Assembly: GCA_946965045.2 (NCBI GenBank)
Contig: OX337240.1
Coordinates: forward strand, 1,488,001 to 1,552,000
From: Epithemia pelagica
Taxonomy: Eukaryota > Bacillariophyta > Bacillariophyceae > Surirellales > Surirellaceae
Direction: 5' to 3'
DNA: 64,000 nt
Shown: piece after piece, positions 21,155-31,739 of the stretch
How positions within the stretch are numbered: position 1 is the first letter of the stretch
Layout: each line of letters begins with the position of its first letter
Program-made: the position numbers and the translations under genes
The notes under the pieces: generated by a model
Told to the model about the DNA's origin: nothing
What the model saw: only the letters and a program-made list of their open reading frames with translations
Databases searched by the model: none

Positions 21155-24100
21155 TTATGCTCTTACGGTTTCCTCCACCACAACATTCCATTGTAATGGG
21201 AATTTGTAAGAAACCGGAGGCTGTGGAGAAGACGATGGTTCTTCCTCGGGGGGCGATCGCGTATTGGAATCCGTGTTCAGGTTCGAGTTATTCAGAATGG
21301 TGAGACGGACAGTCTGAAGATTGTAAACGCCTGCGGCCGGTATGATAGCTTTAAGCGGCACCTCCAAGGCCTCGTCACTCGCCAACGAATGGGGAACACA
21401 TTGAGGTCCTGTCCAATCAAAACGATCATGAGCTTCCACTGACAATTCAAAGTTCACCGGATCTGGCGATACAAAACGGTTCCGTAACCTGATTTTCAAC
21501 GGAACTGTGGCTGGTCCGTGAACAAAGTGGTTCGTAACAACCGATGGATGTGTCGCGGTGATCACAATTGGACAACCGGCGGTAGCTGTGGCATTTATGT
21601 TGCTAACGCTGCCGACGGTGTTGTTTGAAGGGTCCTTTTTCACAATGGGACGAATAGGCAGTCCGCGGATATGATGCTGCCCTTCGATAGTCCCATCCTC
21701 GCTTTTCCAAGAACAGACCAACATGGCAAAGGCTCCACTACTCTTGGCTGACGCGGGAGCCAACTTGCGAATTGAGGTCGGTGCGACAACCACCGAAGAC
21801 GAATCTACCACACTACCCTGTTGTGCCTGCGGCGGAAGTTCTACTGTTTCTAAAGCTTCTTCACTGAGACTGCTTTGATTGGTATTCGCCCGTCGAATCT
21901 GAGAAATCGATCGTGGATGCTGGGATTCTTCGCCATCTCCAGCACCACCAGCAGCCGCAGCTCGCGCCAAGGCCCGTTGATGGGAAAGCCGCGTCTCTTC
22001 AAACTGTGCGTGTGCTCGTTCTAAGCACAAGAAGTGCAATAGAGAACTCGACGAGGCTTGTAAGCTCAGTGTTCTATTTGTGCTGCCGGTGGAGAGGATA
22101 GATTGGCTTAGAAGACAAGTCGAGCTCGGTTCGTCCAGTGGCAATACACGGTAATGTAGAGTAACTCTTTCTTGCCACCCCAGTCTGACTTGTCCATCCG
22201 AGGCCACAATCTGTCCTGGCAAAGGCTGTAGCTTGTATGATCGGCTCGCCAAGGTCAATTGATCAACAAGCAAATGTAGCTGCTCCGGTTGATCCGAACG
22301 GTAATTAGTTACTTCAACAGACAGTACATGTTCGGCTTCCTTTGCGTACGAGGGAACCAACGTTGCGTTAAGAGACAATGAAGGGTACAACGGAACTTGA
22401 AGCATTTTGCGAAGCCATCGACAGGGAACAGTCGCATCCTTTGGTTCCACCAACTCGTATCGAAAGAGCATGTAAAAGTCTTGTCGTCCTGCACCGTAGG
22501 TTCTCAAGTCTACGGCAACGTCAACGCTTTCACCAGGATGAATTTCTCCGTCCACTTGCAAACCAAACCCATCAATAGGAATACGCATCAGCGTACCAGT
22601 GGGGCCCACGCAATACGAAGTCGCTTGTCGTTCCAACTCGTCATGAGACTTGGCAGCGCGATTCTCGTCACCTCCGTCCCAAATGGTGATCCACGGAACA
22701 TTGGTCTTGACTGTGATGGACTTGGCAGGTGCTGTTCCGACATTGGTCAAACGTAAGTTCCATTTACTGACTTGGCCCTGTAACAAAGGTCCTGGTTCAC
22801 CCTTGACCGAAGACACGGACGTGAGGGGTTGGACAAAGTCCGCTGTAAGACAGGGCATACCTCGTTCGACCTTAGCCTTGAGCAAAAGCGACTCGGCACG
22901 AACCCGATGGACTCGATTGGATCGAGTGTTTTGTAGCAATTCGCCCTTGACGCAAAAGGGATGGAACATCCAAACACTGTCCAGTAACCGACAACGGATA
23001 CCCAGAATTTCCAAATCGCCTTCCACCAAAGGGCAGATACTTGCCGAAATGGTTTGTGAGGACTCCGCCACTAAGGTCAAGGCTGTTTTGGTAACTACAA
23101 AGAACGGGTCAACTTCGTATGCCGATTTCCACTTTCGTTTCAACAAGGCATCGTCCAATGGGCTGATGTCCTCTTTATTGTTGCTATCACCATCACCGCC
23201 AGAGGACTTGGTTTCTTGGGCGACACGACAAAACTGAGGAACTGAGAATTCCAATGTGGAACTGTGAAATGTCCATTTACGAAGTTCATTGCGCGAAGCA
23301 AGTGGTGTAATTTGAATGGCATCTTCGTTGGTACAGATCATATTCTTGTCGGATTTGGCCGTCATGCGTGCGACAATTTGCAAATCGACTAAATCAATAG
23401 GGATTCCCAAGGGGTTGGAGAGTGTGCATTCGACCGCCAAGGGTTCCATGAGCGCACGAGAAGGTGGAGTGGGTTTGTACGAGGAAGATTTCTTGACCCG
23501 TTCCGTCAAGTTGCGGTGAGCTCGTTCGCGGTCCATTTCGGCCAGAACGCGACGAATGGATGGATCATCAATCTTGGCCAACAACTGTGTCATGGGCGGG
23601 TCGTTGGAGGTGGCATCGGCCGCTCGCAATTCGGCAATACATTCCAACATGAGTTGATCCCATACTTCGAAATCTCCACGGGCACTCTTTCCCAACACGG
23701 CAGCCGTTTCAACTCCCGCTGCAGTGGGCGACGACGGGTCCGTCGAACGGTTCATACTGCTGTTGCCTCCCCCTTCTTCGGCAATGACCATGACAGATTC
23801 ATTATCCATATATGGCAGCTGCAAATTGGGCAATTCGAGTACACGAATGGCGGTTTTGGTGTATTGAATAACTTGAGCAATGCGTCTGGATCGTTCGCGT
23901 CGTGTGGAAATGGGATGGACCATTCGATCGGCACCGGCCAAGGCCTTTTTGGGATGTTCGTTGCAAATTTCCAAAACGTGGTTGATAAACTTTTGCTGCG
24001 ACTTGATGGACACTCGAGGAGCGGTTTGTCCCGACACAAGTTGGGCATACAATTGCAACGACAAGGCCATGCGTCCCATGGAATACAATTGCGCGGCCAG

Positions 24101-27100
24101 AGCCGATCGAATGTGATTGTGCAATTCATCCCACTGGGCATCGCGATAAATGTGCAAGGCCGACGTGAAGCATCGAAAGGCATGATGCTCCTGTTGAGCC
24201 GTCCGGAACATGTGTCCACTCATGAGCATGTGAAAGGCATATTTCCGAAACTTGTCATTTTGAAAATAATGGGCCGAAGATTGCTCCAACAAGACGGCCG
24301 CACCCAGGGCCGTTTCATTGGAGGAGGAGGAGGCCAACAAATCGGCCACTTCCAAATGTCGGCCCGCACACAAGGTGGTGGCAGAGGAAACCAATACCAA
24401 GCACAAGCGCGTCGCGGCTCGAGTACTGGGTGGTGCGGCGGGAGATCGTTGCCCCGTGGCCTTGGCATAGAGTGTCGGTGAGGCGGCGCGTTCTTCGTCG
24501 GCCGCCTTTTTGTACGACAACAGGGCCGTTTCCAAACAGGCAAAGACTTCGCGTGTGCGACTATAGGGGTCCAACAAGTGCATACAGAGTGCCATGTGTT
24601 CTTGACAGCTGGCATAATGAGTATGGGCCTTGTCTTGTTTGTAATCGTCTCGAATGAGTCGATAGGTGGACAAGGCGGCTTCGTAATCCTTGAGCAAGAA
24701 CAAGGTATCGGCCAAGAGTCGCGTTTGACTTTCAATCGCATCGTAACGATACCGTACCCAAGCTGCACCGGGAACTACAGCGACGGTACTGTTGTTGTTG
24801 TTGGAATGCGTGGATGACGTTGACGCCGTGGTGGAAGTTCCACCCCCCAAAAAACTCTTGGCAAAACTGCTCGTGGCCGTGGCCCCCGCATTCGCCGCAG
24901 CGTTACTATTACTGCTGCTTTCGAGGAGGGCTGCCGCTTGTTCTTGTTCGACATCTTCCTTGGTCTTGCCCGTCCTCCAAAAGGATTTGAGAACATTGCG
25001 GACACCCTTTTTGCGTTCACTGACAATGGCATTGAGTCGAGCAATCCGTCGTTCGAGGGCCGGCCACAGCGCTTGCGGAACCAAGGTTTGGGTCAGGTAA
25101 TTCCGTAGGGCCACTCGGTCACTGACGGATAGACAATTGCCACATTGACCGCCACCCTGCCACAAATCCTGCGTTTCTTCCCGCGCCAATTGCGCCGCCG
25201 TCTCGGGAGCAATGGTATTCATGCGCAAAATGGTGGCGGTCGATCCAAAGGTTTGCATCAAGGCTCGTTTCAACGCTTGTTCCTCCCACGTGGATGGAGA
25301 AGGTCGTGGTCCTTGTACTTGATCGTGCAAGACCAAGGCATGGTAGGAAACACTGGTGGGATCCCACAAACCGGAATGGAAGGGTACCGGCAAATAATGG
25401 GGCAATTGCAAGGCTTGGAGGGTTTCCACAATGGTTGCCGTCATACTATTGGTGTTGCTGTTATTGTTGGTTTTGCCAGTGCCACTTTCGGACGCCACGG
25501 CTTGTTCATGAGTGGTACAGACGACGAGGCACAGGACGGGGCAGGCGGTCAAATCGTGTGGTCCATTGGCCGTGACATGATCCAAGGCTTGTCGATATCG
25601 TAGCAACCACGGAATGGTCAAGGGTGAGGTTAAACTATAGGCATCTCGGGTGACTTGATCCAATTGTCGTTGTCGTGCTTCGTGCCAATTCATGGGATTG
25701 GCATCCTCCTTGTTACTCGATGGCGAGGTTCGACGAGGCGATGGCTGGTCCACAGTACTCGTGTCGTCGTCGGTCGAGCCGTCGGCATCTTCGCCCGTCG
25801 CTGCACTGGTTGTCGTCGTCGTCGTACTGAGCAAGGGTGTTTTGGGCAAGAGCAAATGATCCACTTGATCTTCGAGGAGGTCCAATTCTTGGGCCAAATT
25901 GCCATCCCGTTCTTGAAGGGCGGCGGCCGCATGCAACAAGGCTTGAGCTTGAAAATCCACGGGGGCATCCTCGTGTTGGGGTGGTGTCGTTGTTTTCGAG
26001 TCGTTGGCTTGGCTGCTCGTCGTAGTATTGGGCGTCCAATAATCCACCAGGGTCGTTTCCCAAAAGAGGAGGGGGACTTGGGACCACGACAAGGTGAGTG
26101 GTCGTGTCATGGACCGTAGGGGTGGAAGCGGGGGCAACGAGGCGGCCGATGCCGACGACGACAGTCCCGGAATACTGGAATGGTACAAGCCCGTCAACAA
26201 ATCGGACAAGAGCAACTTGTTTTTCCACGCCATCCAATGGGCCGCTTCCGTGGCAATCACCACCACGGGAAAGGTGACTTGTCGTTGCGCCAAGACACTC
26301 ATACCACCGCCGTCCGAACTGGCTGCTGTCGAGGAGGAGGAGGACGAGGATGATCCTCGTGTCGTGGGACTGTGCGGAGACGACGACGACGAAGGGTTGT
26401 TGCTGTTGTTGGTATTGTTGTTGTTGCTACTGTTTGTGGACCAGTGACTGGCAAAGGTCGTGTAGGGCAAGGCCGCTGGTTTGGCGAGTGGGGTAGTGGG
26501 TGGTTGATACGGTACTGTTGGTGTTGGTGGTTCTGTGGTGGTGGGTGGTGGTGGCGCCACGGCCACGACGGGGGTTGGTGCAGCAGTGGGATCCGTCACA
26601 TTGCTGCTCACGACCGTCACTTCGTCACTGCCCGTCGACAGAGACGAAGGTCGCGGCTTGGACGTCGTCGAGGTTGTGGCTGTCGTCGAAGTGGGATCCA
26701 AAAAAGTTGTCAAGGACGGAGGTGGTTTGTTGTTGTTGTTGGAAGTAGTGGGTGGCAAGCTGACCATGGTGGCCGTCGCTGGTTGCCAGGAAGCAGTCGT
26801 AGTGGACGAGGCTGCCGCCGTCGTTCGCTTGGGGGGTGGTGGAGGTGGTGGAGGCAACGACGACGACAAGCCAGTGGTGGTGGTTGCAGCAGTGTTGTTA
26901 CTGGTAATAGTACTGCCCTGTGACAGGGCCCATTGCAATTCGCGGGCCGTCAAATTTCCCGACGGCGGAGCACTGCTCAAGGGAGGAATTTGCGGAGTCG
27001 ACGAATGAGGAGGAGCCGCAAGGGAAGTGGTTGTCGTTGTGTTGGCTGATGCTGTAGTGGCTGCCGACATGGCGACGGAGGTGGACATGCTCGTCGTGGA

Positions 27101-27247
27101 GTTCAACGACAAGGAGGAGGAGTTTCCAGAAGAAGGAGGTGGTGGTGGTGGTGGAGGAGGAGGAAAGGAGGAAGGAGGAGCTCCTTGTTGTTGTTGTTGT
27201 TTGGCGGCCGACTCGGCTTTGCGCGTACGATCCGCTGCCGCTCTCAT
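21155..27247 (-). CDS. TRAPPC8: TRAPPC8/Trs85-like subunit of the TRAPP III complex
   Basis: The start is the ATG at 27247 (MRAAADRTRKAE), giving 2,030 residues; upstream the frame holds only a TTG. The first 330 residues are low complexity (poly-Pro, poly-Thr, poly-Ser, poly-Asn, poly-Gln). The conserved part resembles TRAPPC8: CGNCLSVSDRVALRNYLTQ, a region like TRAPPC8 around ARLNAIVSERKKGVRNVLKS, and RYDAIESQTRLLADTLFLLKDYEAALSTYR followed by a TPR-like helical repeat region; the C-terminal third is beta-rich (EHVLSVEVTNYRSDQPEQLH, KIRLRNRFVSPDPVNF), as in the Ig-like C-termini of TRAPPC8. Trs85 directs TRAPP III as a Rab1/Ypt1 exchange factor in ER-Golgi traffic and autophagy. It is longer than animal homologs (about 1,430 residues) through the low-complexity inserts. 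It ends 62 bp from the convergent F-box/kinase gene. Confidence 0.85.
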   Translation of the reverse strand: MRAAADRTRKAESAAKQQQQQGAPPSSFPPPPPPPPPPSSGNSSSLSLNSTTSMSTSVAMSAATTASANTTTTTSLAAPPHSSTPQIPPLSSAPPSGNLTARELQWALSQGSTITSNNTAATTTTGLSSSLPPPPPPPPKRTTAAASSTTTASWQPATATMVSLPPTTSNNNNKPPPSLTTFLDPTSTTATTSTTSKPRPSSLSTGSDEVTVVSSNVTDPTAAPTPVVAVAPPPPTTTEPPTPTVPYQPPTTPLAKPAALPYTTFASHWSTNSSNNNNTNNSNNPSSSSSPHSPTTRGSSSSSSSSTAASSDGGGMSVLAQRQVTFPVVVIATEAAHWMAWKNKLLLSDLLTGLYHSSIPGLSSSASAASLPPLPPLRSMTRPLTLSWSQVPLLFWETTLVDYWTPNTTTSSQANDSKTTTPPQHEDAPVDFQAQALLHAAAALQERDGNLAQELDLLEDQVDHLLLPKTPLLSTTTTTTSAATGEDADGSTDDDTSTVDQPSPRRTSPSSNKEDANPMNWHEARQRQLDQVTRDAYSLTSPLTIPWLLRYRQALDHVTANGPHDLTACPVLCLVVCTTHEQAVASESGTGKTNNNSNTNSMTATIVETLQALQLPHYLPVPFHSGLWDPTSVSYHALVLHDQVQGPRPSPSTWEEQALKRALMQTFGSTATILRMNTIAPETAAQLAREETQDLWQGGGQCGNCLSVSDRVALRNYLTQTLVPQALWPALERRIARLNAIVSERKKGVRNVLKSFWRTGKTKEDVEQEQAAALLESSSNSNAAANAGATATSSFAKSFLGGGTSTTASTSSTHSNNNNSTVAVVPGAAWVRYRYDAIESQTRLLADTLFLLKDYEAALSTYRLIRDDYKQDKAHTHYASCQEHMALCMHLLDPYSRTREVFACLETALLSYKKAADEERAASPTLYAKATGQRSPAAPPSTRAATRLCLVLVSSATTLCAGRHLEVADLLASSSSNETALGAAVLLEQSSAHYFQNDKFRKYAFHMLMSGHMFRTAQQEHHAFRCFTSALHIYRDAQWDELHNHIRSALAAQLYSMGRMALSLQLYAQLVSGQTAPRVSIKSQQKFINHVLEICNEHPKKALAGADRMVHPISTRRERSRRIAQVIQYTKTAIRVLELPNLQLPYMDNESVMVIAEEGGGNSSMNRSTDPSSPTAAGVETAAVLGKSARGDFEVWDQLMLECIAELRAADATSNDPPMTQLLAKIDDPSIRRVLAEMDRERAHRNLTERVKKSSSYKPTPPSRALMEPLAVECTLSNPLGIPIDLVDLQIVARMTAKSDKNMICTNEDAIQITPLASRNELRKWTFHSSTLEFSVPQFCRVAQETKSSGGDGDSNNKEDISPLDDALLKRKWKSAYEVDPFFVVTKTALTLVAESSQTISASICPLVEGDLEILGIRCRLLDSVWMFHPFCVKGELLQNTRSNRVHRVRAESLLLKAKVERGMPCLTADFVQPLTSVSSVKGEPGPLLQGQVSKWNLRLTNVGTAPAKSITVKTNVPWITIWDGGDENRAAKSHDELERQATSYCVGPTGTLMRIPIDGFGLQVDGEIHPGESVDVAVDLRTYGAGRQDFYMLFRYELVEPKDATVPCRWLRKMLQVPLYPSLSLNATLVPSYAKEAEHVLSVEVTNYRSDQPEQLHLLVDQLTLASRSYKLQPLPGQIVASDGQVRLGWQERVTLHYRVLPLDEPSSTCLLSQSILSTGSTNRTLSLQASSSSLLHFLCLERAHAQFEETRLSHQRALARAAAAGGAGDGEESQHPRSISQIRRANTNQSSLSEEALETVELPPQAQQGSVVDSSSVVVAPTSIRKLAPASAKSSGAFAMLVCSWKSEDGTIEGQHHIRGLPIRPIVKKDPSNNTVGSVSNINATATAGCPIVITATHPSVVTNHFVHGPATVPLKIRLRNRFVSPDPVNFELSVEAHDRFDWTGPQCVPHSLASDEALEVPLKAIIPAAGVYNLQTVRLTILNNSNLNTDSNTRSPPEEEPSSSPQPPVSYKFPLQWNVVVEETVRA

Positions 27248-27724
27248 GGTCTTCTTCTTCTTCTTCTTTGGATGATGCAAACGGGTCTACGGAACGCAGT
27301 ATTCACCTCCGAATGGCAAAGATCGCGTCGTCTCACAAAAGACTGGAAGCAACCCAACAACCATGGTCACACTCGGCCGCAACGGGCGGCCAACCTTCCA
27401 AGAACTACTCCGCGTCGAAAGGTAAAAAACGTTTTACGAATAAAAAGATATCTAGACTTTTGAACGATCGGTAGTGTATTTCGGAAAGAGCTATCTTGTC
27501 TACTATCAACTACTACCTACTAGAGGGGTACTTCGTTTGGTGTTCTCCCTAGTTCCATTCTAAACTCTCCTGCCTTGACAACAAATAGGTGCTACAAATG
27601 GAGAGGATATGGTCGGTTCTTCCCGATAGACAGTTGCACGTGGAGAGTGATTTTGGGCTGCTGCTTGCAATGGTTAATCGGAAATGCGCATTTCATAGGA
27701 CGGATGGGGGTGTGATTGATAGAC
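27248..27724. other. Intergenic spacer with the TRAPPC8 promoter
   Basis: Spacer upstream of TRAPPC8 and downstream of the homogentisate dioxygenase, both on the minus strand. No supportable gene is seen. Confidence 0.45.
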
Positions 27725-29530
27725 TTATTGTCGGTGGGTCGCAAGACGACGACGCTTAGCCGAGTCGTTGTCGTGTTGTTGCTGGGAGTGTGCTGCTGCT
27801 TCGTCCTGATGATGATTTGTTTTGTGGTACAGGGCTAATTGTTCCAGGGCTTGAGGACTGGGCGACAAGTCTTGCCAACTGGAGGTGGCATAGTCCACAT
27901 CCCGCCAACCGGGATCGGACAAGGCGGCTGGTGCCACGTGCAAGGGCAAGTAGGTTTCAAACATGAACGCCATACCTTGATGGAGATACACGGCCGAATC
28001 TTGTTTGTTTTGCGGATCAATGGCCTTGTGATAGGCTTGTGCATTGGGACCATGGGGGGTCATGCAATTGTGCAAGGAGGCACCACCGGGCACAAAGCCA
28101 CTGGATTTCTTCTGTTTAGTGTCAGCATGGTTTTGGTCGGAATCCAAGGGTTTGGCATCATACTGGCCCGAAATGAGTCCCATGTATTCACTCATGGTAT
28201 TGGAATGAAAGTAGGGTGGTCGAAAGGTTTGAGAATCCGTGGCCAAATACCGCGGTGCAAAGACCACGACATCGGCCAAGGCTGTGCCGGGCACCACATG
28301 GGACGGACAGGTCAAGACGGTAAAAATACTGGGATCCAAATGATCGTGCGAGACGGAATTCACCACGACAAATCGATTCAAATCGTACTTGTACGGCACG
28401 TAATTGCCATGCCACGCCACGACAGTGTAGGGACCATGGTCACTGGTACGGTGCCACAGTTGCGATTGCATTTTAATCGTCGTCACATGAGTGTGGTCAC
28501 TGCTGTTGCTGCTGCTGCTCGCATCGTCCTTGTTGTGGGGTGGAGGAGTCACAATGGCCGCAGTGGGGCATTGAAAATCTCGGGCATTGGCCAATCCATT
28601 GGCCCCAATCAAACCCAAATCGGGCAATTGAAAGCCATCGCCACCATAAACTTCCAACACATAGCCTTGAGCCCATGCTGCTTGTGGTTCCGCATTGTCG
28701 TCGTTGTCGTCGTCGTCTGTGTCTTCCACATCCAATTGAATGGAAAAACAAATGCCTCGTGGCACCACGACCAATTCTTGAGGCGAAACGTGCAATGGTC
28801 CCAGTTCGGTCGTCACAATCAACGAGTGCTGTTGAGGCAGTAGCAAGAAATCACCATCCGTATTTTGCATACTTTGCTCCAGAGGATTCATACTGGCATT
28901 GCATTGATACATGTAAATGGCCAACCCATGCTTTTGTTCCACCGAACCCCCATGACACATTAAATGACATCCTTGGACAAAGGTAACCGCCTTTTTCGTG
29001 TTTCCAATAGAACTCGGAGTAGAATTGTTACTGTTTTCCCCAAGTGGACGAGGGTGCCATCGCAAGGGATCTACTACGGGTTCACACTGGCTGGGTGCCG
29101 TGTGTCCAAAATACACTCGTTCCTTGTTGTTCGTGTTGTTGTTGTTGTTATGTTTGTAGAGTGCTTGTGCCGGTGCCCCCACGGTCGCCGAGACACGAGG
29201 TTGAATGCGATACAACCAGGTTCGTCGATTGCCGTGGGAACGAGGTTTGGTAAAGGCCGTTCCGGAAATTTGTTCCGTGTACAAGCCGTAGGGAACATGA
29301 CGAGGATTGTTCCGGCCGACGGGCAAGGCACCCGGCCAACACGACGATTCCAGTTCATTGCCAAACCCCTGTAAATACGTCCACGAAGAAGTCTCGCAAG
29401 CGGCCGTTTCTTTGTTTGTGTTGGAGGCTGTTTGATGATCCTTGTGGCCATTGACTCGCTGCTTCTGGTCGTCGTCGCACTCCGTTGTTGTACCATTGCG
29501 TGGTGGTTTCGAAGTGGAGCAAGTCGACAT
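27725..29530 (-). CDS. HGD: Homogentisate 1,2-dioxygenase
   Basis: 601 residues from the ATG at 29530. Clear family motifs: YLQGFGNELESSCWPGALP and PYGLYTEQISGTAF near the N-terminus, GCHLMCHGGSVEQKHGLAIY, LIGANGLANARDF, and the iron-binding region FRPPYFHSNTMSEYMGL (His and Glu ligands) followed by GGASLHNCMTPHGPNA (third His). The enzyme opens the ring of homogentisate to maleylacetoacetate with O2 and Fe(II), the third step of tyrosine breakdown. Usual length is about 440-450 residues. The excess comes from an N-terminal extension, acidic or Asn/Ser inserts (such as DTDDDDNDDN) between conserved blocks, and a His/Gln-rich tail ending in AKRRRLATHRQ. No signal peptide, so probably cytosolic. 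Confidence 0.96.
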   Translation of the reverse strand: MSTCSTSKPPRNGTTTECDDDQKQRVNGHKDHQTASNTNKETAACETSSWTYLQGFGNELESSCWPGALPVGRNNPRHVPYGLYTEQISGTAFTKPRSHGNRRTWLYRIQPRVSATVGAPAQALYKHNNNNNTNNKERVYFGHTAPSQCEPVVDPLRWHPRPLGENSNNSTPSSIGNTKKAVTFVQGCHLMCHGGSVEQKHGLAIYMYQCNASMNPLEQSMQNTDGDFLLLPQQHSLIVTTELGPLHVSPQELVVVPRGICFSIQLDVEDTDDDDNDDNAEPQAAWAQGYVLEVYGGDGFQLPDLGLIGANGLANARDFQCPTAAIVTPPPHNKDDASSSSNSSDHTHVTTIKMQSQLWHRTSDHGPYTVVAWHGNYVPYKYDLNRFVVVNSVSHDHLDPSIFTVLTCPSHVVPGTALADVVVFAPRYLATDSQTFRPPYFHSNTMSEYMGLISGQYDAKPLDSDQNHADTKQKKSSGFVPGGASLHNCMTPHGPNAQAYHKAIDPQNKQDSAVYLHQGMAFMFETYLPLHVAPAALSDPGWRDVDYATSSWQDLSPSPQALEQLALYHKTNHHQDEAAAHSQQQHDNDSAKRRRLATHRQ

Positions 29531-30282
29531 GCTGAAAGATCGTGTCTATTCGGTGGAGCGAGTGTTGTCTGGATGATCCAGTTCTCTTGTCGTCAAACAA
29601 GATGCGATGGAGGGCGAGATTGCGATCTTGACTTGTGTTCGTTTTATGTCCAGAGCAAGAGACGTTCCAAAACTACGAAAGGAACAACTCGACAACTGTA
29701 CCAACCGCAAGACAAGAACACAACGAGAAGCAAACGACGGAAGAGAACACCACAATCAAAACGTAAAATACGAATGAGGCTCATCATCATGGAGCAGCGC
29801 ATCAAAACAACCCAGAAAGGAGAACATGGAACAAAAAAGCAGAACACGGTGCATCTGCATCTGCATCCGGTTCTTTGGCATGGAGGGATCGCAGAATATT
29901 CAGTCGCACTCGCGACTGGCTCTACCCGGACTCTACTTGTAGATAGGACTCTATTACTCGTAGGTATCGTACCTACCTAGGTATCCCTTTTTGAATCTTT
30001 GTGTGTTGTTCTCGAGAACAGACGAGACAATTACAAGATCTAAAAAAACAAACCGAAAGCTGTTGACCATGACACATATATTGGATTGAGACTCGCAAGG
30101 GAATAAATGTTGGTTGCCCCTTAGCATCTCTCACCAATTGACAAAAGGCAAGATCGTGCCGTTCCGAATAGAGTGGAAAATCAATATGTCTATTGTTCTA
30201 CCATTTTGTTCTCTTGTTGCTGAATTTGACCATTGCGGTCGGTTCCACTTTTGCCGGAAAACTCTGATCAATTTTATCTGTA
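29531..30282. other. Intergenic, no gene seen
   Basis: Region between the promoter of the dioxygenase and the 3' end of the histidine phosphatase, both minus strand. It holds A-rich and repetitive short tracts (for example a direct repeat of gcatct near 29851), and no convincing coding frame. Confidence 0.45.
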
Positions 30283-31359
30283 TTAGCACTTTCCCAAGGA
30301 TTCCGTCTTGACAGTTGACAAATGGGAGACGGCATTGTGCATGAGCAGCATGGGTCGTCCCGTCTTGTCAATGTCCAAGACGGAAATACAGGTATTCCAA
30401 CAGGGAAACATTCGACCCTGCGACGGCCATTCCAGGGCCGTTTGCAACAAGAAATCAATAAAATCTCCATGTACCACGAGACAAATGGTTCCATCTTTGG
30501 TCGCCTCCATGGCTTGTTGTTGCAATTCTCGAAAGACGCCGGCAATACGGGCACGTGCCTGTTCGATAGTTTCCTTCCCCAAACTGACATTGTACCATCC
30601 ATGGGAGGAAATGGACTCATGGTCGACTTGATAGGTGGGAAAGTCTTGTTGAATTTCCGTTCGCGTCATGCCCCCGCGTCCCTCACCTTCTTCATGGACA
30701 CCTCCCACTTCGTACAAATCCGGCCATACCATGGGTTTCAAATTCAATGCCTTGGCAATAGGATGTGCCGTCATGAGGGTGCGACGAAAGGGGGAAACAT
30801 ACATTCGTTCAATCCGAGACAATACGGCATTTTGTTGAGACGCCAAATAGTGAGCCGTTTCTTTGGCTTGCTGTTGGCCCGTCAATGTCAAGGGAGGATC
30901 GGGTTGGCGATTGGCAAGATATTGCGCTTTACTGATTTCATACTGAATGTTATTTTCTGATTCGCCATGACGAATCAAGATAATGCGAAGATTGGGAGTG
31001 ACGGCATTGTGACCAACCTTGACTTGTGTTGACTCGTCGGAACAGCTGCTGGAAGTTGTGGTGGTGGTGGTGGTGGCAGCCGCCGAGTTGGCTTTGGCCG
31101 CCGCCGCAGCTGCCGCCGCCTTGGCAACCGTGGCCGACGAACTGGTGGTAGTGGAGGCTCTGGTACCAAGAGCCATCCATGACAGAGGCAAATGAAGGAA
31201 CAAGAACAGTGAGGACGGCGTTTTCATCGTATTGATGGTAGGATGTTTTGATAGGATGGTCAATGGAAATGGTCGAGTGCTGCCTCGTTGGATGGAACGA
31301 AACCACAACAAGGATGATGATGATGATGACGTTGGGCACAGGAATCTTTGGATGGCCAT
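30283..31359 (-). CDS. Histidine phosphatase superfamily protein (phosphoglycerate-mutase-like), probably secreted or organellar
   Basis: The longest form has 358 residues from the ATG at 31359. A second in-frame ATG at 31227 begins MKTPSSLFLFLHLPLSWM, which looks like a signal peptide ending near GTRAS, so the shorter form may be the true product. After an Ala/Thr/Ser linker comes the catalytic domain: LRIILIRHGESEN (phosphohistidine RHG motif), PPLTLTGQQQAKETAHYL, MYVSPFRRTLMTAHPIA, LYEVGGVHEEGEG (acid region) and CLVVHGDFIDFLL (second catalytic His). The family removes phosphate from small metabolites or proteins; the substrate cannot be told from sequence. The GGVHEEGEG and SHGWYNVSLG segments suggest a eukaryotic subgroup close to plant phosphoglycerate-mutase-like proteins. 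Confidence 0.88.
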   Translation of the reverse strand: MAIQRFLCPTSSSSSSLLWFRSIQRGSTRPFPLTILSKHPTINTMKTPSSLFLFLHLPLSWMALGTRASTTTSSSATVAKAAAAAAAAKANSAAATTTTTTTSSSCSDESTQVKVGHNAVTPNLRIILIRHGESENNIQYEISKAQYLANRQPDPPLTLTGQQQAKETAHYLASQQNAVLSRIERMYVSPFRRTLMTAHPIAKALNLKPMVWPDLYEVGGVHEEGEGRGGMTRTEIQQDFPTYQVDHESISSHGWYNVSLGKETIEQARARIAGVFRELQQQAMEATKDGTICLVVHGDFIDFLLQTALEWPSQGRMFPCWNTCISVLDIDKTGRPMLLMHNAVSHLSTVKTESLGKC

Positions 31360-31739
31360 GTTGGAAGTAGGAATTTCTCGAGAAGATGGGGAGCAGATTC
31401 AACGCGTGTTGATCGCATCGCGTTTTGGTCGCTTGCATGATATGAAAACTACTTGTACGACTAAGTGACCACCCTCGAGAGAGGAGGCTAGCTAGAGGAG
31501 TAAGGTAGAAGCAAGAGCGTGAAAAATGATTGAGGCAGTCGATAACACATCTCCTCAAGTGGAGGAGGATTCTTATTGCCAATGACTGTTTAGTAGCAGC
31601 TGCGTCTTGTTTCGTGAGGGGTGCAAATGGGAAAGAGATGCAGCAAGTCTTGAGTGAAATGAAAATCAAGTGTGGCCTTTGTACATAAGTTTATGAGGTG
31701 GATCTTCAAGATCCAATGTGCTGAGGTTCCCTTCTCATC
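31360..31739. other. Intergenic spacer
   Basis: Upstream region of the histidine phosphatase and 3' flank of the GLTP-domain gene. No gene seen. Confidence 0.4.

Noticed and set aside
23516-24481. 321-residue open frame antisense to the TRAPPC8 gene
   Set aside because: It mirrors a conserved coding sequence on the other strand, has a Gly/Arg/His-rich composition typical of such shadows, and shows no family motif.
27839-28843. 334-residue open frame antisense to homogentisate dioxygenase
   Set aside because: Explained by the codon use of the strongly conserved gene on the other strand; no motif.
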